Below are positions 10,170 to 20,175 of a stretch of 64,000 bases of DNA, in pieces. Source of the stretch: Torymus aiolomorphi (Eukaryota; Arthropoda; Insecta; Hymenoptera; Torymidae). The stretch is from the NCBI GenBank assembly GCA_036365515.1, contig CM070874.1, positions 175,644,297 through 175,708,296 on the forward strand, in the 5' to 3' direction. The translations under genes were made by a program, and so were the position numbers. The first letter of the stretch is position 1; every line of letters begins with the position of its first letter. The notes beneath the pieces were generated by a model that saw nothing but the letters and a program-made list of their open reading frames with translations, had not been told where the DNA came from and did no database searches.

Positions 10170-10568
10170 TGTACATATTTCAATAACTTTTGCAATTCTC
10201 AACGGATTTTGACAAAACTTGGTATATAACTGTTTTTGAGGTCGCTGAATCTGAATCTGACATCAGAATTATTATTTACGGCTACCAGTTTTGGCACGAA
10301 AAGTTGTAAAAGTCGTACCAGTTAAGGAGTTAATGATTAAATATTAATCATAAAAAAATATATTTATTTTTGCTACTACAATAAAAGCTTATTTGGGCCA
10401 TTTTCAAGCCTATGTTTCAAGGCAATGCTTTAAAAACAATAAGTTATTAACGTATCTTAAGTTCTTGTGATGCGTCTAACATGCGCCTAATTAATAATTT
10501 AATAATAAACCTAAAAAAATATGTTTATTTTTGCTACTCCAAAAAAAGTTATAAGGTCGTGGAAATGA

Positions 10569-11160
10569 TTGTGCATGCCCTTCTTGGACCTATGAGTGCT
10601 CTAATTATGAGCAAGTCATAGTAATACTTCTAAGGGGGAGGGCAAAGTCAATCAGTAATGAAATAGGACTTAGAGAGGGGTGCCTGCGAGGTTATAAGCT
10701 GGAAGAAAGCGAACAACTCTTTTCTAGTTCAACTAGTACCAACGACAGTTGAGATTGTCAGCAATAGTAATTGCAAGAATAGAGTCTTCAAGGAGTGTAG
10801 CGAGTGTAGAAAGGGCAAGTCAGGCGTAAGAGTTAGTGATTAGGTACGTTGATTGGGTCGAGGTTAACTGTCTTTCGTGTCGTATCTCCCGGTGTATGGT
10901 GCGCATTTGAGTTAATAGGTACAGCAGTTATCGAGAGTCGCGGCTATTCCGATTTCTAGCTCGAGTGTTGTTGGTGTGAGCAACCATTTTGTGTTTCAGG
11001 TGAACGATCATTCGGACGCTAGAAAGGAGTTGTGGCCGATTTGCGAGCTTCCGTATCTCTTCTAAATAAATATTACTAGTTATTATTGTTTCTTGTGTGT
11101 TATTATTCGCGAGTGTCATTTCTCTGTGTGCGTATCTGCATCCCACCTTCCTTCTTACAC
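10569..11160 (+). other. Possible Gypsy-2 5' LTR
   Basis: A moderately GC-rich block begins TGTGCATGCCC, carries a TATA-like GGTTATAAGC at about 10693 and an AATAAA near 11065, and ends in pyrimidine-rich CCTTCCTTCTTACACG. It lies ~1.5 kb upstream of a gag-like frame. These are LTR-like features. No second copy was found to prove it, and the ends are guesses. Confidence 0.35.
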
Positions 11161-12121
11161 GTTTTCAGGATATTAATCGTTGCGGTATACGTCTTCGAAG
11201 GTTTGTCGTGTCAGAGGTCAGCGATGGTAGTTGCAGTTTGTTCGAATCCCGTCGAGGTTCGAGTCTTAAGCAGCGAATGGTTAAGAGTATGCAGTGACAA
11301 GGTGACTGGAATAAGGTCCATCCCATTAAGGCTGACCTTAAGGGTAATTACAACCAGACAGTACGTTACAAATATCGTCCAACTAACTACAATACGAACT
11401 GCAAACCGTAGACGCTGAAGGCTCAAGGAAAACGTGTATGTGTGGATAGGTGGTGGTGGAATATATGTGTTAAATCCAAAATTATTATTGGCGTAAGAAC
11501 GCAAAGAGGAAATTAACACTGGTAAAAAAAGTAACGAGAGTCCAGGAAATTAACTACATAGGAATAGAGACATGAGTATGGGTTGAGTTTTGAATTTTCT
11601 TTTTCAGATGAAACGTTATTGCCAAACCACAGAGAAGCTCAATTAGATAGAGGAGAGATATTCTTTCTTCTTATCTTATTAATTAGCACCCTACAGCACG
11701 TAGTGCACTACGTTAAATACAAGGATACGAAGCGGATAAATTGTCGGTCGAGATTTTACTTTTCCAGGTTGTCCTTCAGATTGTGAATTGTGCTACGAAA
11801 TCATGAGACGGGAGGTTTTGAGTTTTTTTGTCTAGATTGATCTCCAAAGCCTTTGGGATTGCATTATAAATTGGTGGGTCGAGAAAAATTTCTCTATTGT
11901 AGATACCACCGAGAATATCCTCCCCCTACGTGCATCTGAATAAGCGTAATAAAATTGTGGGTCAAGACGAATTTTTTCAAAGCAGGCTCCTGTCAAAGTC
12001 TCACTCTGAAGGGACATACAAGTGTGTGAAAAGAATTTTGGGTCGAGTTATCCTTTGAATTTACAGGTTCGAGGATTTTTTATTGTGAGGTTAGAATCTT
12101 ACATCAAACAATTACGAATAC
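11161..12121. other. Leader-like region without recognised gene
   Basis: Frames up to ~120 codons exist but none shows family motifs or is supported by composition. A GTTCGAATCCC sequence near 11240 resembles a tRNA T-loop (box B), but no partner arms were found. Confidence 0.35.
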
Positions 12122-12628
12122 CCCTACTAAAAAAAATCAGGTGCGATCTCAGCTGTGAAATCACCTGCGATCTCAGATGCGATCTCATCTGCGAAAGCAG
12201 TTGCGAAATCAGATGCGAATTTCAGCCCATTTCGCATCTGATTTTGCAGCTGAGATGGCATCTAATTTCGCATCTGAGATCGCAGGTAATTTCGCAACTG
12301 TTTTCGCAGCTGAGTTCGCAATTGAGTTCATTGTTAATATATTATAAAACTCTTATTTCCGGGACGGAAGAGGCCAGTACGTGGCGCCGCCGCTAGGCGG
12401 CGCCACACTAGCGTTGCACGTAGGTAAAGAGGAACCTTACGGATACATAGTGAAGTGTAGAGCATAGGGCTTCGCCCGCCTCTCCACCAGCCAACACACT
12501 GAGAAGAAATCAGGCAACCGTTCTTCCAAATTCGCATCTGATTTCACAACTGCTTTCGCAGCTGAGACCGTATCTGAGATCGCAGATGATTTCACAGCTG
12601 AGATCGCACCTGATTTTTTTTAGCAGGG
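12122..12628. mobile_element. Foldback DNA element with ~100-bp arms of iterated motif
   Basis: The left arm (12122-12222) begins CCCTACTAAAAAAAATCAGG and the right arm (about 12528-12628) ends with its near complement, TTTTTTTTAGCAGGG. Both arms are built from alternating variants of GCGATCTCAGCTG and GAAATCAGATGCGAA, so they can also fold within themselves. The GC-rich middle (12360-12500) has a perfect 26-bp palindrome at 12381-12406 (arms GTGGCGCCGCC). No clear target duplication was found, and it has no coding capacity. It sits in the leader of Gypsy-2, just before gag. Confidence 0.75.
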
Positions 12629-12687
12629 ACGGGTGGAGGTTATTTTCTTTTTTTTTGGTGTGTAAATAGGATTAGCGGCTGAGCATA

Positions 12688-13467
12688 ATGGCATCAAAGA
12701 TAGCAAAGAAAGCAGACGAATACCGAATTAAAATGAGAGAACTCAGCAGCAACAGAGAGTATCGAGCCAGGTTTCGTAATATTATGAGGCGATCGAGCGA
12801 AAAAGTCGAGCGTAATCTACCAGAATTGAATCTGAACCATCACGGTAGTCATGGTGTCAAAGCAGAGCGGTTGTTTCGAGGATACCTAAAAATGATTGGG
12901 GTGGCGGAAGTACCATGGTTCTAGAAACAGACGAAGCCGACGGGACCGTAGTGCCGGAAGAGGAAGAATTGATCATAGCACTCAGCGACCACGACTACGC
13001 ATACGAGATCGAGGAAGACTACACATCAGCACGACGACATGACCATACACAAGCCGGAGACGTCCTTCCGCCGACATTAAAACAGCGGCCGAGGCGCACG
13101 CAGGTCGGCAACCTACAGACAACGCGACCACGCAAACCACAAGGGCACCGTACGCACTACAAGCACCTCGAATCACCGTTAATAAGGAATGAAATGCGAG
13201 CTCGAAGCAAGCAGAGAGCACGGGGTTGCGAAATTCAACATATACTCATATCTGCGACCATTGCAACGACAAAACCTCGAGACATCTAGTTGATGCCCAC
13301 CACCAGCACAGATCTCCACCATTCCAGCATCGGGAAGGGAGAATAAGACTTTACACACTTCGAGGATTAAGGAAAATTGGGATAAATCGAGACCTACTCA
13401 GCCCTCCTTGAGCTAAAGAGAAAGAACAGAGCTGGACGAGGTATATCACCCGAGAGAAGGGAGATTC
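12688..13467 (+). pseudogene. Gypsy-2 gag-like region, N-terminal part
   Basis: An ATG at 12688 opens a 78-codon basic frame (ASKIAKKADEYRIKMRELSS). An overlapping frame from 12915 then runs 124 codons with an acidic stretch (VVPEEEELIIALSDHDYAYE), and a third frame holds CDHCNDKTSRHLVDAHHQH. The switches between frames imply indels. Assignment to gag rests on position (after an LTR-like block, before a zinc-knuckle segment at 15.7 kb), charge pattern and composition shared with the later segment, not on a diagnostic motif. It ends where a 1.7 kb element begins. Confidence 0.45.
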
Positions 13468-15155
13468 CCCAGACGGCACACATGTTCGCGATGAGTTCAT
13501 AAAGAATTCACTAAAAGAATGCTAAAATTACTCTTTGACACCAATACTTAATGACTTCTTAATGAATTAAATGTATTCATATTGTATTAAGAAAATATTC
13601 TATTGGTTATTCATAATTAATTCTTAAAATATTGTTAAAGAGTTATTAATGAATGAAGATATGTCCGGGCGTATCCAATCAGTATGCATTCCTAAAGAGT
13701 CCGTTCATAAAAAAAATGAATTCCTCTGTAGAATTATATTTACTTAAATTATTAATTCCTAAAAAGCATTTATATAGAATACGAAATGAACATTTTCTAG
13801 AGTTCATAATGAATTCCAATTTATATCATTTAGAACAGCAATTTTTTAAACACGATACATTCAATTGTACCATGAATTGTAAAAGAATTCATTAATAACT
13901 TAAGTTTCAAAATAGTTATATTAGGCTAAAAAATGATGAAAACATAAATCCATTTCTAATACTTTTAAAACAGTTTTCGCATACTTTGATAGTGCATTTT
14001 TACTTTGCATTTTTTTTAGCCTGAAAAAATTGACCTTGTTTTACGGCAAAATTTTAAAGTAAACAATTTATTTATTTTACGTAGACATGTCGTAAAACTT
14101 TTTAGTCCCCAATGTAAAAGGGATACCAAAAACAAGGCAAGCCTTGTAATTTTGGACTCTGCGTGAAGAGTCATTTCAACGATTTGAATTACACGGCTTA
14201 TATACTCTCTCAGCACTTCAGTGCATCCACAGAAAGCACCACCGGCGCGCCGCATAGCGGATGAAAGGCCGAAGCTTGCCTATCGAGAATTGCGTTTCAC
14301 AAGAATACTTTATGATTAGTTTTATGGAAGAAGCGTTCCATAAATAATCTTAAACAGTTCAACAAAAATTCTTTTAGATCATTGCGTGATCTCAAGAGAC
14401 TCCCTCTATTCTCTAAGAGTTCGTAAAGAGTTCATTTCAAGTTTTAGCAAAGAGCTCATATTTTATATATGTATAGATAAGTATTCATAATTTAGTTTGT
14501 AAATTACTTATTATGAAGTCATATTATGGAAATAATATTTTTTGTACAAGAGTTCGTTGGTTCCTAAAAAATGTATTCATAATGAACTACTATTACACTC
14601 TTTTCGAATTTGATGAAAACATAAACAAAGCATCAAGTAGGCGGGGGATGCGAGTTCCACGCGTATACGGAAGCGCGTCAGACGTGTATACAAGGCAAAA
14701 TAATTATTTATATAATTGCTAACCCCAAGTAGGCGGATGATGCGAGTTCCACGCGTATACGGGAGCGCATCAGACGTGTATACAAGGCATAATAATTATT
14801 TATATAGTTCCTAACCTCAAGTAGGCGGATGATGCGAGTTCCACGCATATACGGGAGCGCGTCAGTTGTGTATACAAGGCAAAATAATTATTTATATAAT
14901 TCCTAATCCCAAGTAGGCCGAGGATGCGAGTTTTACGCGTATACGGGAGCGCGTCAGACGTGTATACAAGGGAAAATAATTATTTATATAATTCCTAACC
15001 CCAAGTAGGTGGGGGATGCGAGTTCCACGCGTTTACGGGAGCGCGTCAGACGTGTATACAAGGCAAAATAATTATTTTTATAATTCCTAACCCCAAGCAG
15101 GCAGGAGATGCGAGTTCCACGCGTATACGGAAGAGCGTCAGACGTGTGGAGTCTG
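13468..15155 (+). mobile_element. Non-autonomous element with 92-bp array, copy A
   Basis: The sequence from CCCAGACGGCACACATG at 13468 recurs in reverse orientation ending at 62969, with high identity across ~1.1 kb of unique AT-rich sequence and the adjoining array. The right end (about 15137-15155) reads CACACGTC-like then GTCTGGG on the opposite strand, so short terminal inverted repeats CCCAGACnnCACAC are plausible. It interrupts the gag-like region of Gypsy-2. No coding frame has recognisable similarity. A target duplication could not be defined, and the superfamily is unknown. Confidence 0.65.
14635..15150. repeat. Tandem array, exact 92-bp period, six units
   Basis: Units start at 14635, 14727, 14819, 14911, 15003 and 15095 (last one partial), a constant 92-bp spacing. 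Each unit begins AAGTAGGCGGGGGATGCGAG-like, includes GTATACGGGAGCGCGTCAG and ends with an AT-rich TAATTATTTATATAATT stretch. The GC-rich half is related to the ~93-bp units of the large palindrome at 17-20 kb. Confidence 0.95.
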
Positions 15156-16080
15156 GGTCCGTAAGAGTGAGCGACCGAAATATCACTCGCTCTAACCCAC
15201 GACAGCGAAGGAAAATCTTACTCCCAGACAGCTCGAGTTATGAGTCGGAGGAAGCTGATCCGCAACCATTGTCATCGAGCCGACTGAGGGCCGACTTTCG
15301 AGACTTGAGTCCAAGGGGCGGAAGGGAGTCGAGGGAGAGGTATGTCACCCCTCATCCGTGGGGGAGCCGAAACGAAGAGTCACATAGGAGACATCAGTAG
15401 TCGCGACTAGAAAGTCGCCACGACAGCCCGCCTACGTAACAAGATAATAGCCTTCACGTAATTAAGCAAGAACAAGACCAAGAAGGGGCGAGCAAAAGGA
15501 ACTGCAGGCGAAGTGGCAGCGCTAAATAGCCCCGCCCCATCTGGACAGTACAACGGGAAAGTAGCAAAGAGTACTCCATTCCAAACAGCTCGCCGACCAA
15601 ACAATCAACCACCAGGCGTCAGGCCTTCTGGTAACGAAACAAGAAGCAGAACCCATTCACCAGTCAACCTATTCCGTACTCCTTACCATCGGATAACACA
15701 CCGCTCGTGGCGGGAGGATCGAGTTTTGTAGGTCCGTGTTTTATCTGCCAGCTTATAGGTCATCGGGCAGCAGACTGTCCAAAACGAGCCTGCTACTCGT
15801 GCGGACAAAAGGGGCACTTCGCCTGCGACTACCCAGCACGACAAGCAAAGTAATGTCAATGGTGCGGCAAGGAAAGGTTAACGTTAACAGAGTGCCCCAA
15901 CTGCTGTTACGTTGTCGCGGCTTTGGGAAACGGTGCCGCCAGGATGCAATAGAGGCCCCTGCATCCTATACAGGTGTACTTGGGGCCCAGAGCGCAGAAG
16001 GAGATGTAAAAGTAGACGTCGACGAAGTTTAGTCGGGGTCGAGTAGGGGAAAACTCGAATAGTTATTGCACATTCTAGTA
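15156..16080 (+). pseudogene. Gypsy-2 gag, C-terminal zinc-knuckle region
   Basis: A basic, Ser/Arg-rich stretch (from about 15156) leads through stops and shifts to a nucleocapsid-like block at 15737-15907. The first knuckle is CFICQLIGHRAADC, a canonical CX2CX4HX4C. The second is CYSCGQKGHFACDYP, in which the last Cys is displaced. After an in-frame TAA comes CQWCGKERLTLTECPNC, a non-canonical Cys cluster. The bases after 16040 contain a ~70-bp near-duplicate (CTGAGCCTTATGTTACGGC and its variant at about 16148). Matching protease/RT sequence is found only at 41.66 kb, so ~25 kb of other elements may split this retrotransposon. Confidence 0.7.
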
Positions 16081-16194
16081 AAACTGAGCCTTATGTTACG
16101 GCTCGAGGGGAGAGTACATCGAAACCTTGTGTAACGGTTTTGAATACAACTGAGCCTTGTGTTACGGCCCGAGGAGAGAGTACATCGAAACCAA

Positions 16195-16530
16195 GTCGAT
16201 TATTTATAACAATTTTGAGCAATAATTTCACCAGCCCCCCATACGCCAAAATCAACTTTTCAAAGTGCTAACGTAATCTACGATTTATTTACAATTATTT
16301 ACAACCACAAAAACTGGTAAAAGCCGATTATTTATAACAATTTTGAGCAATAATTTCGCCAGCCCCCCATATGCCAATATCAATTTTTCAAAGCGCTAAC
16401 GTAATCTACGATTTATTTACAATTATTTACAACCATGAAAAATGGTACAAGTCGATTATTTATAATAATTTTGAGCAATAATTTCGCTAGCCACCTCATG
16501 AGGTCATTTCTCAAAACGTAAATAGTCTAT
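16195..16530 (+). repeat. ~128-bp tandem repeat, left arm
   Basis: Three units start near 16197, 16325 and 16454, each beginning GATTATTTATAACAATTTTG and containing CCAGCCCCCCATACGCC and ACGATTTATTTACAATTATT. The reverse complement array is at 29150-29560. Confidence 0.9.
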
Positions 16531-16531
16531 A

Positions 16532-17007
16532 TTGTTTAATATATTTTTAAATCATAATTTTATTATCCACTGTTGGGCTTTCGTTTACCAAATAATACTG
16601 CCCGTCAGGCTAGGTGCGGTTGTGATTCTGTATGCCTATTATTACTCGGAAAAAATGTATGAGGAAGTATCGCGGTTGATCGATGATAGAAAATGGAAAT
16701 TTTTACCCTCGCAAATATTTAAATGACTAGTAGCGGCTTAGGGTTACAGATGACAAATTCAGATGAATCGGAACTTGGAGCGAGTACGCCAATTTGCGAG
16801 TATGATACTCTATATAGTATAACTGTTATTATAACTGTTAGAGGCCTGCGTTTATTACAGGGATGCAACTGTCTCCTCTATTTCCTCTTTTTTTCAATCC
16901 TCTATTTTACCCTTTTTCCAAGTTACTCCTCTATTTGCTCTATAATCAGCGATCTCTCCAATTTACCGATGAATTGCAATGAAAAAGACGCGCGGACTAC
17001 AATTTGA
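16532..17007 (+). other. Pair of small overlapping ORFs conserved in both arms (left copy)
   Basis: ORF A (16532-16726, 64 codons, hydrophobic start then MYEEVSRLIDDRKWKFLPSQ) overlaps ORF B (16723-17007, 94 codons, GLGLQMTNSDESELGASTP then a hydrophobic LYFLFFSILYFTLFP segment) by ATGA. The minus-strand copy at 28652-29133 encodes an identical ORF B and a nearly identical ORF A. I recognise no family. Identity between arms could reflect recent duplication or conversion rather than selection, so coding is unproven. The sequence may derive from a captured exon. Confidence 0.35.
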
Positions 17008-17039
17008 AAAAACTTGGTCGTCTCCTGTAGGTAGGGTTG

Positions 17040-17685
17040 CCACCTTTTACATTTGAAGTTGCTGGCCGACTGATGACTGGTGGTGGAGGGGAGGCAAGTA
17101 AGCAGGGGATATGGGATCCATGCATGTTAGGGAATTACGTAGCCCTGCAACAATGAGCAAGACAATTATTTAAACAATTTTTAAACCAAAGTAGGGTGGG
17201 GAGATGTGGCCCATGTATATTAAGGAATTACGTAGATATGCAACAATAAGCAAGAGAATTATTTAAATCACTTTTATACCCAAGTAGGCGGGGGATATGA
17301 GATTCACGCATATAAGGAATTCTCGTAGACATGAAAAAAATAAGCAAAACGTTTATTTAAATAATTTTTAAACTCAAGTAGGATGTGGGAAATAAGGTCC
17401 ACGCATATAAGGGAGTCATGTAGATATGAAAAAATAAGTAAAAAGATTACTTAAATAATTTTTAAACCTAAGTAGGCGGGGGATGTGAGGTCCACGCATA
17501 TAAGGGAGTCATGTAGATATGAAGAAATAAGCCAAACGATAATTTAAACAATTTTTAAACCCAAGTAAGCAGGGAGTATGAGGTCCACGCGTATAAGGGA
17601 GTCTGTAGACATGAAAAAATAAGCAAAACGATTATTCAAATAATTTTTAAACCCAAGTAACCGGGTGACACGAGTTCCACGCATA
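17040..17685 (+). repeat. ~93-bp tandem array, forward part of the left arm
   Basis: Units spaced about 93 bp (for example CAAGTAGGCGGGGGATATGA at 17281 and CAAGTAGGATGTGGG at 17374) are followed by an AT-rich half with TATTTAAATAATTTTTAAAC. The array resumes after the mariner insertion at 18985 and runs to about 19050. A GC-rich linker (17035-17100) joins it to the ORF pair. Confidence 0.9.
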
Positions 17686-18984
17686 CGTGGTGTGTTAAAA
17701 AAGTAAGGTGACTTACTTGCAGTCGATTTTCGTTTTTTTTTCTTATATTGGTACACACGTCCCGAACATGTGTTTACAGTTTCAAGTTTATAGCATTCTT
17801 TGTTTGTTTGTGAGAAGCATAAAGGTTAGAAGTGTTTTTGTGTGCTCGGCGATTTTCTGTTGTCGAAAAAAATGGATCAAAGAATTTGCATCAAATTTTG
17901 TGTAAAAAATGGAATTAAATGCTCCAAAGTACTTGAAATGTTGACAGTGGCATACGATGAGTCTACTCTGAGCAAAACAAATTTTTATAAGTGGTACAAG
18001 CTCTTCCAAGAAGGACGAGAAGATGCCAATGACGAACCTCGTTCTGGACGCCCCAGCACGTCAATAACTGATGAAAACGTTGAAGAAGTGAAAAAAATGG
18101 TGTTGGAGAATCGTCGAATCACCATTAGACCAGTTGCTGATGACATCGGCATCTCGATTGGCTCATGCCATGCAATTTTTTCGGATGTTTTGGGCATGAG
18201 ACGTGTGTCAGCGAAGTTTGTTCCGAAACTGTTTAATTTTGATCAGAAGAACCGTCGCATGAGCATCGTCCAGGAGCTGTTGAATAACGTCAATGATGAT
18301 CCTGATTGGCTTAAAAGGGTTATAACTGGTGACGAGTCGTGGGTATATGGTTATGACGTCGAAACCAAAGCCCAATCGTCCGAATGGAAGAGCCTAGAAG
18401 AGACAAGATTGAAAAAAGCGCGCCAAGTTCATTCCAATGTCAAAGTTTTGCTAACTGTTTTCTTCGATTACCGCGGCGTAGTGCATCAGGAGTTTTTGCC
18501 ACAAGGTCGTACGGTTAATAAGAAGTATTACCTTGAAGTCATGCACCGTTTGCGAGAAGCAATACGAAAAAAACGCCCGGCGTTGTGGAAAAATAATTCA
18601 TGGCTTTTGCATCACGATAATGCACCTGCTCACTCATCGTTGCTTGTGCGTGATTTTTTGGCCAAAACCAAAACCAAAATCATGCCTCAGCCACCATATT
18701 CACCAGATTTGGCCCCCTGCGTCTTTTTCCTGTTCCCAAAACTGAAGAGACCCATGAAAGGACGAAGATTTTCAACGATTGAGATAAAGACTGAATCGCT
18801 GGAAGAGCTCAAGGCTATACCAGAAAATGCTTATTAGAAGTGCTTCGAGGGCTAGAAAAAGCGTTGGCACAAGTGTATTATATCTGAAGGGGATTACTTT
18901 CAAGGGGACAACATGAATATTGATGAACAAATAAATATTTTTTGATAAAAAAATAAAGTCACCTTACTTTTTGAACACACCACG
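17686..18984 (+). mobile_element. mariner-family transposon with TA target duplication
   Basis: Terminal inverted repeats begin CGTGGTGTGTT and continue AAAAAGTAAGGTGACTT with one mismatch (left 17686-17715, right ending 18984). TA flanks both sides (17684-17685 and 18985-18986). Deleting the 1299-bp element and one TA restores a normal 93-bp array unit (CCACGCATA joined to TAACGGAGT). It therefore inserted after the array formed. It encodes one transposase, described separately. Confidence 0.95.
17872..18945 (+). pseudogene. mariner transposase, catalytically mutated
   Basis: Start ATG at 17872 (DQRICIKFCVKNGIKCSKVL). An N-terminal paired HTH region is followed by the linker DEPRSGRPSTS, then VITGDESWVYGYD (first Asp), LLHHDNAPAHSS (second Asp) and YSPDLAPCVFFLFPKLK. 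In the D,D34D family the last block should read APCDFF. Here the third catalytic Asp is Val (codon GTC), exactly 34 residues after the second Asp. Two in-frame TAG stops, 18835-18837 and 18853-18855, precede the remaining C-terminal sequence (KRWHKCIISEGDYF). The intended product would be about 357 residues, slightly longer than usual for the family. Three independent lesions make it inactive. Confidence 0.95.
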
Positions 18985-19049
18985 TATAACGGAGTTACTT
19001 AGACGTGCGACGTAAGCAAGACTTTTATTTCAAAAATTCTTAACCTCTA

Positions 19050-20175
19050 TAACTCGACTCCCTTCTATGCGCGGACCGGGCTACATGAATATAATAATTC
19101 TTTAAATAATAGTCATGCTTATTGTTGCATGTCTACGTGACTCCCTTACATGCGTGGAACTCATATTCCCCGCCTACTTGGGTTTAAAAATTCTTTAAAT
19201 AATCTTCTTGCTTATTTCTTCATGTCTACATGACTCCCTTATATGCGTGGATCTCACATCCCCCGCCTACTTGGGTTTGAAAATTATTTAAGTAATCTTT
19301 TTGCTTATTTTTTCATATCTACATGACTCTCTTATATGCGTGGACCTTATTTCCCACATCCTACTTGGGTTTAAAAAATTTTTAAATTATCGTTTGGCTT
19401 ATTTTTCCGTGTCTACATGGGGGGGGGGGGGGTCCAAAGTTTAGACGACTCACTTAAAAACTGAAGTCAACTATAGACGTGCTCGGTTTCGATATAAGCT
19501 ACTGCAGATTGTGCAAAATTTCGAAATTCTAAAAGATGAAAATTGTATTTTCGAATCTAACAATTCACCTACTGTCCAAAACATCGAATTTCATCAATAC
19601 AATTTCAAAGCAAAGATAACTTGCTTTTAATGATTTATTTCGAAATATGTTTATTGTATCCCTATTAAAATTCTATTAATGAAATTCGATGTTTTGGACA
19701 GTAGGTGAATTGTTACATTCGAGAATATGATTTTCGTAATTTACAATTTCGAAATTTTGCACAATCTGCAGTAGCTTATATCGAAACCGCGCACGCCTAT
19801 AGTTGACTTCAATTTTCAAGTGAGTCGTCTAAACTTTGGACTCCCCCGCCCCCTCGTCTACATGACTTCATTATATGCGTGAACCTCATATCCCCCGCCT
19901 ACTTGGGTTTAAAAATTATTTATGTAATCTTTTTACTTATTTTTTCATATGTACATGACTCCCTTATATGCTTGAACATCATACTCCCTGCTTACTTGGG
20001 TTTAAAAATTATTTAAATTATCGTTTGGCTTATTTCTTCATGTCTCCATGACTCCCTTATATGCGTGGACCTCACATCCCCCGCCTACTTGGGTTTAAAA
20101 ATTATTTAAGTAATCTTTTAACTTCTTTTTTCATATCTACATGACTCCCTTATATGCGTGGACCTTATTTTCCAC
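19050..20175 (-). repeat. ~93-bp tandem array, reverse-oriented part
   Basis: From about 19060 the same 93-bp units run in the opposite direction (CCTTATATGCGTGGACCTCA then CCCCCGCCTACTTGGG). They are interrupted by a 436-bp foldback at 19420-19855 and end at the inner foldback boundary at 20175. The array continues at 28299, on the far side of that insertion. Confidence 0.9.
19420..19855. mobile_element. 436-bp foldback element with 9-bp target duplication (MULE-like)
   Basis: Arms of about 170-190 bp are inverted repeats sharing GTCCAAAGTTTAGACGACTC at the outer edge and TTCACCTACTGTCCAAAACA farther in. The left terminus is a run of 13 G and the right ends in a C-rich tract. GTCTACATG occurs immediately on both sides (19411-19419 and 19856-19864). 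Long terminal inverted repeats starting with G and a 9-bp duplication suggest a non-autonomous Mutator-like element. One caution: GTCTACATG-like sequence is part of every 93-bp unit. No coding. Confidence 0.8.

Larger units (their letters stand above)
9600..10560. other. AT-rich region with a dispersed direct repeat
   Basis: Two similar stretches, about 9603-9810 and 10371-10500, share AAAAGCTTATTTG, TATGTTTCAAG, and TGCGTCTAACATGCGCCTAA in the same order and orientation. Between them are a duplicated ATGGATCATATATGTACA and the inverted repeat at 9917-10169. No coding frame of interest was seen. Confidence 0.6.

Noticed and set aside
11230..11260. tRNA gene suggested by GTTCGAATCCC
   Set aside because: No matching acceptor, D or anticodon arms could be folded around it.
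14635..15150. CRISPR-like regular array
   Set aside because: Units are contiguous with no unique spacers, the genome is eukaryotic, and no cas genes are present.
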